This document shows, one piece after another, positions 16,443-23,338 of a stretch of DNA of 34,702 bases; the first letter of the stretch is position 1, and every line of letters begins with the position of its first letter. Source of the DNA: Bacteroidales bacterium (GTDB lineage Bacteria > Bacteroidota > Bacteroidia > Bacteroidales > Salinivirgaceae); contig JAAYQU010000011.1 in assembly GCA_012519055.1 (NCBI GenBank), positions 1 through 34,702 of the forward strand, read 5' to 3'. The notes below the pieces were generated by a model, which saw nothing but the letters and a program-made list of their open reading frames with translations, was not told the origin of the DNA and ran no database searches. Position numbers and translations under genes: made by a program.

Positions 16443-17012
16443 TTTTGTTCGATTATAGCAATTACGACACAACGGCTCATATTGATCGGCCTCACCAAGT
16501 TGAACCAATTTATCGCCACCATCAAAACGGTGCGAAAAACTTGCTAAGCTCCCACAACGGACACAAATGGCATGAACCTTAGTAACATATTCAGCCTTAG
16601 CCATAAGGTCGGGTATCGGACCAAAAGGACGTCCTAAAAAATCCATATCTAACCCTGCAACAATTACTCTTACGCCGTTGTTAGCCAGCGTTTCGCATAC
16701 ATCGACAATGTTTTTATCGAAAAACTGGGCTTCATCAATCCCAACCACATCAACATCGGAGGCTAACAGCAAAATACTCCCCGACGAATCTACTGCTGTT
16801 GAGCGTATTGAAGTGGAGTTGTGCGAAACAACCTCCTCTTCAGAGTAACGAACATCAATCCGTGGTTTAAAAATCTCGACCTTTAACTTGGCATATTGCG
16901 CCCTACGCAATCGCCTGATAAGTTCTTCGGTTTTTCCGGAAAACATACTGCCGACAATTACCTCAATGCAGCCCTGTCTTATTGTTTCGCCAGATTGTAT
17001 GTCGTGTTGCAT
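16422..17012 (-). CDS. tdk: Thymidine kinase (type II)
   Basis: A 196-residue cytoplasmic enzyme that phosphorylates thymidine to dTMP with ATP in the salvage pathway. The P-loop GSMFSGKT is at residues 21-28, the Walker B-like/active-site segment [11 protein letters not shown] follows, and a zinc ribbon carries CVRCG and CRNC near the C-terminus. The length is normal. The last few residues (INNVQ) and the stop are encoded by a dispersed repeat, so the native C-terminus has probably been slightly changed. A promoter lies at 17037-17068. The gene is followed by murF-alr after a 68-bp gap and probably shares its transcript. Confidence 0.95.
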   Translation of the reverse strand: MQHDIQSGETIRQGCIEVIVGSMFSGKTEELIRRLRRAQYAKLKVEIFKPRIDVRYSEEEVVSHNSTSIRSTAVDSSGSILLLASDVDVVGIDEAQFFDKNIVDVCETLANNGVRVIVAGLDMDFLGRPFGPIPDLMAKAEYVTKVHAICVRCGSLASFSHRFDGGDKLVQLGEADQYEPLCRNCYNRTKAINNVQ

Positions 17013-17036
17013 AAAAGTAAGTCATTGTTTATTTCT

Positions 17037-17068
17037 CAAATGTACAAATATGCTTTAAATTGACCGAA
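17037..17068 (-). promoter_or_regulatory. tdk promoter
   Basis: Read on the minus strand: TTCG (17068-17065), a 20-nt spacer, then TACATTTG (17044-17037). This is one mismatch from the Bacteroidota consensus, 25 nt before the tdk ATG. Confidence 0.65.
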
Positions 17069-17128
17069 AATACAAGGGAAAATAAACAAACAAAAAGTAT
17101 AAACAATTGATAATATGACTATTGTTTT

Positions 17129-18100
17129 TTACAATGCTAACAAGCTACAACCACGAATTTCGCTGTAATCAAGTCGTCCTAAAACCTCAAATTGGTTGTT
17201 TGAGCTAATTCTGCCAATATCAGCAGTTTGAATAAATGCACATGAGTGCTTATTAGCAAGATCAATAATATTTATACCTCCAGTTGCTGTTTGGCTCAGT
17301 GCCAAAGGATTGTGTGTATTGTAAAATAAAACTCGCATCCACGGTGGAGTGCTGAAAAGACCATCTCCTTTGGAATAGGCCTGACTTAAAAGCTCTGCCA
17401 TTCCGTATTCACTATAAATATGTTTAAGACCAAAGGCATTAGAAAGAATTTGGTGTACCTCTTCGCGAACAATCTCTCTCTTTCGCCCTTTCATTCCTCC
17501 GGTTTCTATTATAATGGTTGATTTTAAAGGTATTTGGTACTCCTCAGCAAAATCAAGTAGGGCAAATGTTACTCCGAACAGTATTGTAGGGATTTTCTGC
17601 TTCTCGTTTTCTAACAATTGATTGTAAAGGTCTTGAAAATCATATAAATAGAATCCACTTTGTTTATAGGAACTTATATTAATCAACTCTTGAGCCATAA
17701 AAACCAATGATGAGCCTTCACGCTCAAGATAAGACGGTAGCAAAAACAAAAAGCAGTATTTCTGAGGGTCTCCAAAAAAGTGAGAAAAGCTATTTATAAA
17801 AGCCTTTTTATAAAGCTCTATGCTCGAAACCAAGTGCCTCGATTGACCTGTGTTTGTCGTAGAGCTGCTTGTAAAAATTATTTCGGGCTGATTTTCACCA
17901 CAATAAACATCAAAATTCTTAAAAAACTCGACAGGTAGGAAAGGGATTTTTTCTATCGAATCTACGCTACGACTATCTATATTTAAGTTCTCGATAAATG
18001 TTTTGTAAACTTCAACACTTTCAGCCTGTTTATGAAAAAGCTCGAGAGCTGTTTTTTCAAAATCAATATTATTAAATATGTCATTATTAACGCTTTGCAT
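17129..18100 (-). CDS. LuxE/PaaK-like acyl-adenylating protein
   Basis: A 323-residue cytoplasmic protein of the ANL-related LuxE (acyl-protein synthetase) family, the group that activates fatty acids as acyl-AMP. Recognisable segments are KIPFLPVEFFKNFDV near the N-terminus, the Ser/Thr/Gly-rich nucleotide loop FTSSSTTNTGQSRH, and IIIETGGMKGRKRE with HIYSEYGMAELLSQAYS, which resembles the YG(M/A)TE adenylation motif. The C-terminal DIGRISSNNQFEVLGRLD resembles the hinge region. The protein is shorter than PaaK and close to LuxE in length. No luxC/luxD, acyl carrier protein or ketosynthase gene is nearby, so the acyl substrate and acceptor are unknown. The gene lies 116 bp upstream of tdk, which has its own promoter. 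Confidence 0.8.
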   Translation of the reverse strand: MQSVNNDIFNNIDFEKTALELFHKQAESVEVYKTFIENLNIDSRSVDSIEKIPFLPVEFFKNFDVYCGENQPEIIFTSSSTTNTGQSRHLVSSIELYKKAFINSFSHFFGDPQKYCFLFLLPSYLEREGSSLVFMAQELINISSYKQSGFYLYDFQDLYNQLLENEKQKIPTILFGVTFALLDFAEEYQIPLKSTIIIETGGMKGRKREIVREEVHQILSNAFGLKHIYSEYGMAELLSQAYSKGDGLFSTPPWMRVLFYNTHNPLALSQTATGGINIIDLANKHSCAFIQTADIGRISSNNQFEVLGRLDYSEIRGCSLLAL

Positions 18101-18159
18101 ATTACTTTACTTTGTCAATATTTCGAAAGTAAATATCTATAATTGTGCCAAAAAACAAA

Positions 18160-18179
18160 AAACCGGATAAATCCGGTTT
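18160..18179 (-). terminator. tRNA-Val terminator
   Basis: AAACCGGAT and ATCCGGTTT form a tight 9-bp inverted repeat followed on the minus strand by TTTTGTTTTTTGG, directly after the tRNA-Val 3' end. Confidence 0.8.
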
Positions 18180-18181
18180 AG

Positions 18182-18256
18182 TGGGTCGTACTGGATTCGA
18201 ACCAGTGACTTCTACCCTGTCAAGGTAACACTCTGAACCAACTGAGTTAACGACCC
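18182..18256 (-). tRNA. tRNA-Val (GAC)
   Basis: A 75-nt cloverleaf on the minus strand. The acceptor stem is GGGTCGT/ACGACCC with discriminator A, the anticodon arm is TTACC-TTGACAG-GGTAG (anticodon GAC), and the T arm carries GGTTCGAATCC. CCA is not encoded. A full promoter lies just upstream and a hairpin terminator just downstream, so it is a single-gene unit. Confidence 0.93.
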
Positions 18257-18265
18257 AAAGGAGTG

Positions 18266-18298
18266 CAAATATACGAAATTATTAAAAACTATACCAAA
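18266..18298 (-). promoter_or_regulatory. tRNA-Val promoter
   Basis: Minus strand: TTTG (18298-18295), a 21-nt spacer, then TATATTTG (18273-18266). Both elements match the Bacteroidota consensus, about 10 nt before the tRNA. Confidence 0.8.
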
Positions 18299-18377
18299 CT
18301 ATTGTTCAAAATAACAATTGGTAGATTCAACCTGCAATAACCTATGGATGTTATGCGTTTAATATTTGCAAATGTCT

Positions 18378-18385
18378 TATATTTG
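18378..18385 (+). promoter_or_regulatory. Candidate -7 element for the tandem lipoproteins
   Basis: TATATTTG matches the -7 consensus about 100 nt before the first lipoprotein ATG. No TTTG is correctly spaced upstream, so the assignment is tentative. The resulting leader would include the duplicated segment at 18409-18484. Confidence 0.5.
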
Positions 18386-18484
18386 TTTTGTAAAGTGTAC
18401 GTTGGAGCAATTTTGACGGACAGCACAGTGAAAAACGGAAAAGCCGAAAGCCGAAAGTGGAGGCAAATTTAATTTTTATAAAAA

Positions 18485-19228
18485 ATGAAAAAGAGATTTT
18501 TAAATTTTGGGCTACTTTTAGCCTTGGGGCTAACAACTGCCTTGTTTAATTCTTGTGGCAGAGATGATGACAATAACGGAGACACTATTGATAATGCTTC
18601 AAAGATTACAGCTACAAATGTAAACAATGGCTCTACTCAAATCAAAACAGTAAAAGCTATTGTTTTTTGGGAAAGTGGCAATAATTATGAAAGTGAAGCA
18701 ATTGCACAAGCACCTTATCAAAACAATGGTTTTACATTGGAACTTCCGGCAACACTACAAGACAAATACTTGGAAACGATTGATACGGATGATTTGGAAG
18801 GAATTTTCGTAAGCGATAAAAATTTCAAGTCGTGTTTTCTTGAAGACCTAAGAGGTTACAACGGAGATGATAATGTAATTGGCTATTTTTATTTGGAGGA
18901 AGATAATGAGAACTGGGAGCATTACACTTCTTGGATATATGTTGATAGAAATGTAACCATAAAAGGAGAAGTCGTGGATGACGAAGAACAAGGAAATTTT
19001 GATTTAACACTTAAAAAAGGTTGGAACATTGTGTATGAAAGTTACATTGAGATGGAAAATGGTATAGTTATGGATTCTTTTACAATTTCAAGCAAAAAAC
19101 CGTCAGGAGTATATTTTACTTGGAATTTTTATGATGATTATGACTGTAGTTCAACAAGCGTTGCATCAAAATCTGTTAAAAACTCAAAATCGTTCTTTTC
19201 AAAATTGAAAGAAAACAAAAAGAAATAA
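18485..19228 (+). CDS. Lipoprotein of unknown function, tandem copy 1
   Basis: A 247-residue lipoprotein. The signal peptide ends LFNSC with C24 as the acylated cysteine, followed by an Asp/Asn-rich linker (GRDDDNNGDT) of the kind that often accompanies lipoprotein surface exposure in the Bacteroidota. The mature part is beta-rich with alternating aromatic and acidic residues (GYNGDDNVIGYFYLEED, VDRNVTIKGEVVDD, LTLKKGWNIVYESY). I recognise the general type from Bacteroidota genomes but know no function. The C-terminus is lysine-rich. It is closely related to the next gene and shares a leader sequence with it. Confidence 0.85.
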   Translation: MKKRFLNFGLLLALGLTTALFNSCGRDDDNNGDTIDNASKITATNVNNGSTQIKTVKAIVFWESGNNYESEAIAQAPYQNNGFTLELPATLQDKYLETIDTDDLEGIFVSDKNFKSCFLEDLRGYNGDDNVIGYFYLEEDNENWEHYTSWIYVDRNVTIKGEVVDDEEQGNFDLTLKKGWNIVYESYIEMENGIVMDSFTISSKKPSGVYFTWNFYDDYDCSSTSVASKSVKNSKSFFSKLKENKKK

Positions 19229-19319
19229 TATTATGTTGTCGTCAATTTTTGCAGACAGTACTGCGAAAAAACGGAGAAGCCGAGAGCCGAAAGTGGAGGC
19301 AAATTTAATATTGAAAAAA

Positions 19320-20084
19320 ATGAAAAAGAAATTTTTAAATTTTGGACTACTTTTAGCCTTGGGATTGACAACTACCGTGTTAAATTCTTGCGACAAAGAT
19401 GATGACAATAACGGAAGCGCTAATAGTGATAACGCTTCAAAGATTACAGCTACAAATGTAGCCTGTAGCTCTACTCAAATCAAAACAGCAAAAGCTACTG
19501 CTTATTGGGAAAGTGGCGATGATTATAGTAGCGATGTAATTGCACAAGCACCTTATCAAAACAATGGTTTTATATTGGAACTTCCTGCAACACTAGGAGA
19601 CAAATACTTGTTTACGATTGACATGGATGACATGGAAGGAATTTACGTAAGCGAAAATAATTTCAAGTCGAGTTTTCCTGTAATCCTTAGAGGTTACAAC
19701 GGAGATGATAATGAAATTGGCTATTTTTATTTGGCGGAAATAAATTGGAGCTGGCACGAAACTTCTTGGATATTTGTTGATAGAGATGTAACCATAAAAG
19801 GAGAAAATGTTGACGAGATATATGGCTATAAATACATAGAAAAATATGATTTAACACTTAAAAAAGGTTGGAACATTATGTATAGCAATGATGAAGATAA
19901 GGCGGAAGGTTATAATATGTATATGCATGTATCTACATATTCAAGCAAAAAACCGTCAGAAGTAAATTATACTTGGTATTTTTATCATAATTGTTATGAC
20001 AATAGTTCAGCGAACGTTGTGTTAAAACCTGCTAAAAACTCAAAATTGTTTTCTTCAAAATTGAGAGGAAACAAAGGGAAATAA
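19320..20084 (+). CDS. Lipoprotein of unknown function, tandem copy 2
   Basis: A 254-residue lipoprotein and close paralogue of the previous gene, roughly two-thirds identical by eye. The lipobox is LNSC with C24. The same motifs occur (IAQAPYQNNGF, ILELPATLGDKYL, LRGYNGDDNEIGYFYL, LTLKKGWNIMY). The most divergent part is the loop after VTIKGENVDE, which is longer here. An in-frame ATG at 19233 would add 29 charged residues before the signal peptide, but these translate the duplicated leader. The ATG at 19320 matches the start of copy 1 and leaves a normal signal peptide, so it is preferred. Confidence 0.85.
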   Translation: MKKKFLNFGLLLALGLTTTVLNSCDKDDDNNGSANSDNASKITATNVACSSTQIKTAKATAYWESGDDYSSDVIAQAPYQNNGFILELPATLGDKYLFTIDMDDMEGIYVSENNFKSSFPVILRGYNGDDNEIGYFYLAEINWSWHETSWIFVDRDVTIKGENVDEIYGYKYIEKYDLTLKKGWNIMYSNDEDKAEGYNMYMHVSTYSSKKPSEVNYTWYFYHNCYDNSSANVVLKPAKNSKLFSSKLRGNKGK

Positions 20085-20108
20085 TAAAAAAATGTCTGCA
20101 ACATGCGG

Positions 20109-20242
20109 TATAATACCAATTGGACATCTACTATTGTCCAAACTTCAATGTCGTTTGTTTGGATAATCTATCTGAAACATCGGTATTTACAATTGTAAAA
20201 TTTAAAAAAATTGGACTATCTTTAAATTACAATTGGTATAAT
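20109..20242. repeat. Inverted-repeat-bounded segment of about 133 bp
   Basis: ATAATACCAATTG (20110-20122) and CAATTGGTATAAT (20230-20242) are inverted repeats matching at 12 of 13 positions. Inside, TTGGACA...TGTCCAA forms a hairpin at 20120-20141. A second pairing (AATTGTAAAATTTAAA with TTTAAATTACAATT) lies next to the right end. There is no coding capacity. It could be a MITE-like remnant or a structured non-coding transcript. No clear target-site duplication was seen. Confidence 0.5.
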
Positions 20243-20352
20243 TTGCATTGTATAAGCCCCTTAAATAGTCGGACGAAATTATAGAAAATAAGCTATAAAC
20301 TTGCAGAGATGAAAAAGAGAGCTTTTTGCAAAAACAATAAAACATTAACAAA

Positions 20353-21057
20353 ATGATGAAGAAAATATTACCTTTCACCCTTATGGTTTTAGTTGCTTGC
20401 GAGAAAGAATCAAACGAATTCCAGTTCGATTATAAGATTTCACGAAGTTGCACCGTTAACGATATGTTCGAAGATAGTCTGGGTTATTATTATAATGCTA
20501 AACATCAACTTTTGAGAGTCGATAGGTTTTATTCTTCCAACATATCTTCGTATTATTACGTTGAATACCATGATAATTATATTAAAAATTGGAATGGCAA
20601 CTTTATATTTGACTCAAACGGATTGATAACTTCAATAAACAATTCCGGCAATTTAACAGAAATGGAATACGAGTCAAACAATATTGTTTACAAAAAAGAA
20701 TCCGTTAACAACAATATTGTTAGGGAGAGTTTTTTTAAATATCAAAATGGTAATCTTATCAAAGATTCAACTATTGTTTATCACGAGGATTCAGAACCGG
20801 CTATTACTGTTTATGAATATGAGTACACGGATTCTTTAATAAAAGATTTCATGTTAGATTATTCGGGATTATATGAAATGCCAGTCACATCAAAAAATCT
20901 ATTAAGACAGGCAGAATCAGCAGAACACGGCATTTTATATAAATTTTCATACGAAATTTCAGAAAATGAGTTAGTCCAATACGCTAACCTTTATGATACA
21001 TTTCATAATACAAAGAATGAAACTACAAAGACAATATATAAATTGATTAAGAAATAA
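20353..21057 (+). CDS. Small lipoprotein of unknown function
   Basis: A 234-residue lipoprotein with a short signal peptide and the lipobox LVAC (C16); a start at the second Met (20356) is equally possible. The mature part consists of repeated short beta hairpins rich in Tyr, Asn and Ser (YYYVEYHDNYIKNWNGNFIF, NGLITSINNSGN, ITVYEYEYTDSLIKDF). This resembles RHS-like or YD-like strands in Bacteroidota lipoproteins, without a firm family match. The gene ends 6 nt before the TTG start of a radical SAM gene in the same frame, so the two are probably translated together. Function unknown. Confidence 0.8.
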   Translation: MMKKILPFTLMVLVACEKESNEFQFDYKISRSCTVNDMFEDSLGYYYNAKHQLLRVDRFYSSNISSYYYVEYHDNYIKNWNGNFIFDSNGLITSINNSGNLTEMEYESNNIVYKKESVNNNIVRESFFKYQNGNLIKDSTIVYHEDSEPAITVYEYEYTDSLIKDFMLDYSGLYEMPVTSKNLLRQAESAEHGILYKFSYEISENELVQYANLYDTFHNTKNETTKTIYKLIKK

Positions 21058-21063
21058 ATTGCA

Positions 21064-22452
21064 TTGAGAGTAGGATTAATTTTTCCAAATAAAGACAGAA
21101 AGGACAAAACTATTCATGTTGGATTGGGATATATTGCTTCTTATGCAAGAACAGAACATCCAGATATTGAATTCTCTTTGCTAGATACCAGAGTTGCAAC
21201 TAAAAAAGAAACAAGAAAATTTTATCAATCTGATTTTGATTTGATTGGTATTACCGTTTTATCACCCGTTTATTATGAGGTTATTGACGTATTTAAGTTC
21301 ATACGTACTACTAAACCCAATACCCCGATATGCTTAGGAGGAGCCTATGTAACAACAATAATGGAGGAGATATTTGAGGAAACTCCGGCTGACTTTGTTG
21401 TATATGGAGAAGGTGAAATAACATTCTCTAATTTACTGAACCATTTAAAAGGTAAAATGCCAATAGAACAGATTCATGGCATAATGTATAAAAAAGATGA
21501 AGCGATAATAACCAATCCACCACAAGAACAAATACAGAATTTAGACTCAATTCCTTATCCAGCCTACGATTTGTTTAAGATGGAACGGTATCCTGTGCAT
21601 CGAGTTGTGACAAGCAGGGGATGTCCATATAAATGCGTTTTTTGCAACTCATCATCTATTTGGTTAGGAAAATGGAGAAAACGAGAACCAGAAAAAGTTG
21701 CTGAAGAAATTGAGTATTTAATAAAAAATTACAAAAAGAAAACATTCATCTTTAGTGACAATAGTTTTAATGTTGATTTAAAAAGAGTTGAAATTTTTTG
21801 CAATACGATACTGCAAAAAAAACTGAAATTTCTTTGGTCAACTCCTGTGCGAGTTGAAATAATAACAAGCGAGATTGCCCGGTTAATGAAAAAATCGGGG
21901 TGTTATAATGTCGGGATTGGAATTGAGTCTGCCAACAACTCGATTTTAGAGAAAATGCAGAAAAAAAACAGTATCGAAGCCATTCAAAAGGGTATTAGAA
22001 TTTTTAGAGAAGCCGGAATTGAAGTGATGGGACAATTTGTAATCGGCAGTCCTGGTGATACATTGGAAACTGTTAAAGAATCAATTGAGTTTGCAAAAAA
22101 CTCTGAGTTGGATTTCGTAATGTTTTATTCAATTTTACCATTTAAAGGCACTGCACAATGGGATTATGTTTTGAACCATGGAAAGCTTTATAATACAAAA
22201 ATACATGAATATCATAAAATAAAGCCAAGGATTGTATTTGAAACACCTGAATTCCCGTACGCAGACAGATTAAAGGCGATAGAACTCGCAAAAAAAGAAG
22301 GTTTCTATTCTGATTCAAATGATAAAAATCTACTTTTTGATATAGGTAAAGATATAGCAACTAAAATACAACAATTTTTACCTCACAAAATTTCGCAAAA
22401 ATTGTATATTGCCATGAAAAATGTGTATAGAAAGCGATTTTGGAAAGGTTGA
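21064..22452 (+). CDS. B12-binding domain / radical SAM protein
   Basis: A 462-residue cytoplasmic enzyme. Residues about 1-145 form a cobalamin-binding-type Rossmann domain (MRVGLIFPNKD, DLIGITVLSPVYYEV, CLGGAYVT, VVYGEGE). Residues about 178-400 form a radical SAM barrel with C187-x3-C191-x2-C194 (GCPYKCVFC), VGIGIESAN and GQFVIGSPGD. This class B architecture covers methyltransferases, cyclases and other enzymes in lipid, cofactor and natural-product pathways; the reaction here is unknown. The start must be TTG at 21064. The in-frame sequence upstream is TAA-ATT-GCA-TTG, so no ATG is possible without losing the first beta strand. The next gene upstream is a small lipoprotein 6 nt away. Confidence 0.85.
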   Translation: MRVGLIFPNKDRKDKTIHVGLGYIASYARTEHPDIEFSLLDTRVATKKETRKFYQSDFDLIGITVLSPVYYEVIDVFKFIRTTKPNTPICLGGAYVTTIMEEIFEETPADFVVYGEGEITFSNLLNHLKGKMPIEQIHGIMYKKDEAIITNPPQEQIQNLDSIPYPAYDLFKMERYPVHRVVTSRGCPYKCVFCNSSSIWLGKWRKREPEKVAEEIEYLIKNYKKKTFIFSDNSFNVDLKRVEIFCNTILQKKLKFLWSTPVRVEIITSEIARLMKKSGCYNVGIGIESANNSILEKMQKKNSIEAIQKGIRIFREAGIEVMGQFVIGSPGDTLETVKESIEFAKNSELDFVMFYSILPFKGTAQWDYVLNHGKLYNTKIHEYHKIKPRIVFETPEFPYADRLKAIELAKKEGFYSDSNDKNLLFDIGKDIATKIQQFLPHKISQKLYIAMKNVYRKRFWKG

Positions 22453-22605
22453 TTAAGATTGCCAACATCATGCAAAAACATGACGATTAGAGTGGACTTT
22501 CAGACGTTTACTCCAGCTCTAAGACTTGAAGCACCAAAGCAGAGTCGCATACTAAAACATCAAAATTGTTATTGATTAAACCCAGCTAATACAAAATATA
22601 CAAGT

Positions 22606-23157
22606 ATGACTATTAAAAATAAATTTTTGATATTGATATTAACATTTTTTGCTTGTCTGTCAGCGACAGTATGTATATCAAATACCATATGCATTAATGA
22701 TTCATTGGTTATAACTGGCAAATTAATTGATATCGAGCACAATAAAGAGATAATAGGAAAAGGATCTGTTGAGATAAAAGGGGAAAATTACTCTATAGGA
22801 GAGACTGGTGATTTTCAGATTAAGATTAAAAAAACGCCCGAAATAAATCTTTTATTCAAGACAATTGGATACAGACCACTTATAATTATTAATATTCGTC
22901 CAGATTCAGACTCAATTAATTTAGGAATAATTCCAATGTTCACAGACTCACATTACTTAATAAATTACGATTGTGAATGGTGGCAATTCATTTGCAAAAT
23001 ACGTAAAAACAAATATTTAAAAGGACTAGATAAATATTCCAAAAACGAAAGAATAAAAAGTAATAAAATTGTGGACAAATACAGATTTGAATTTAGAGAA
23101 AAAATTTATCCAATAAAACACAGCAGGAGAAACGATTTATTGACGATTGAATTGTAA
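22606..23157 (+). CDS. Exported CarboxypepD_reg-like domain protein
   Basis: A 183-residue protein with an N-terminal hydrophobic signal (FLILILTFFACLSATVC), which may be a signal peptide or an uncleaved anchor. Residues about 34-115 match a carboxypeptidase regulatory-like beta sandwich (VITGKLIDIEHNKEIIGKGS, GETGDFQIKI, LLFKTIGYRPLII, INLGIIPMF). The last 60 residues are strongly basic (CKIRKNKYLKGLDKYSKNER). In larger proteins this domain precedes a TonB-dependent receptor; here it stands alone, and no receptor gene follows. The 153-bp gap before the gene has no clear promoter. Function unknown. Confidence 0.75.
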   Translation: MTIKNKFLILILTFFACLSATVCISNTICINDSLVITGKLIDIEHNKEIIGKGSVEIKGENYSIGETGDFQIKIKKTPEINLLFKTIGYRPLIIINIRPDSDSINLGIIPMFTDSHYLINYDCEWWQFICKIRKNKYLKGLDKYSKNERIKSNKIVDKYRFEFREKIYPIKHSRRNDLLTIEL

Positions 23158-23305
23158 TCAATATCAGCTCCATAACTTATCAAACAAAGTTAAAAGTTGT
23201 CTTTTTATTCTTATAATACTTTGTAAAGTTAGTCTAAATAAAAAGTAGCAAAATTGCCTTATGTCTCATTTTACATTTGGTCTTACAAATAGTCAATTTT
23301 TTGTA

Positions 23306-23313
23306 TATATTTG
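23306..23313 (+). promoter_or_regulatory. Candidate -7 element for the branching enzyme gene
   Basis: TATATTTG lies 25 nt before the ATG at 23339. The -33 side is weak (TCTT at 23281-23284 with a 21-nt spacer). Confidence 0.55.
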
Positions 23314-23338
23314 CTGAAAGCATTTTTACTGAAAGCAT

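Larger units (their letters stand above)
18409..20084 (+). repeat. Tandem duplication: leader plus lipoprotein gene, two copies
   Basis: Unit 1 spans about 18409-19228 and unit 2 about 19238-20084. Similarity starts about 75 nt before each ATG: both leaders share AAGCCGA(A/G)AGCCGAAAG and then GTGGAGGCAAATTTAAT. It continues through the whole coding sequence. Duplication of the leader together with the gene points to a recent local duplication that carried its own translation signals. Confidence 0.85.
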
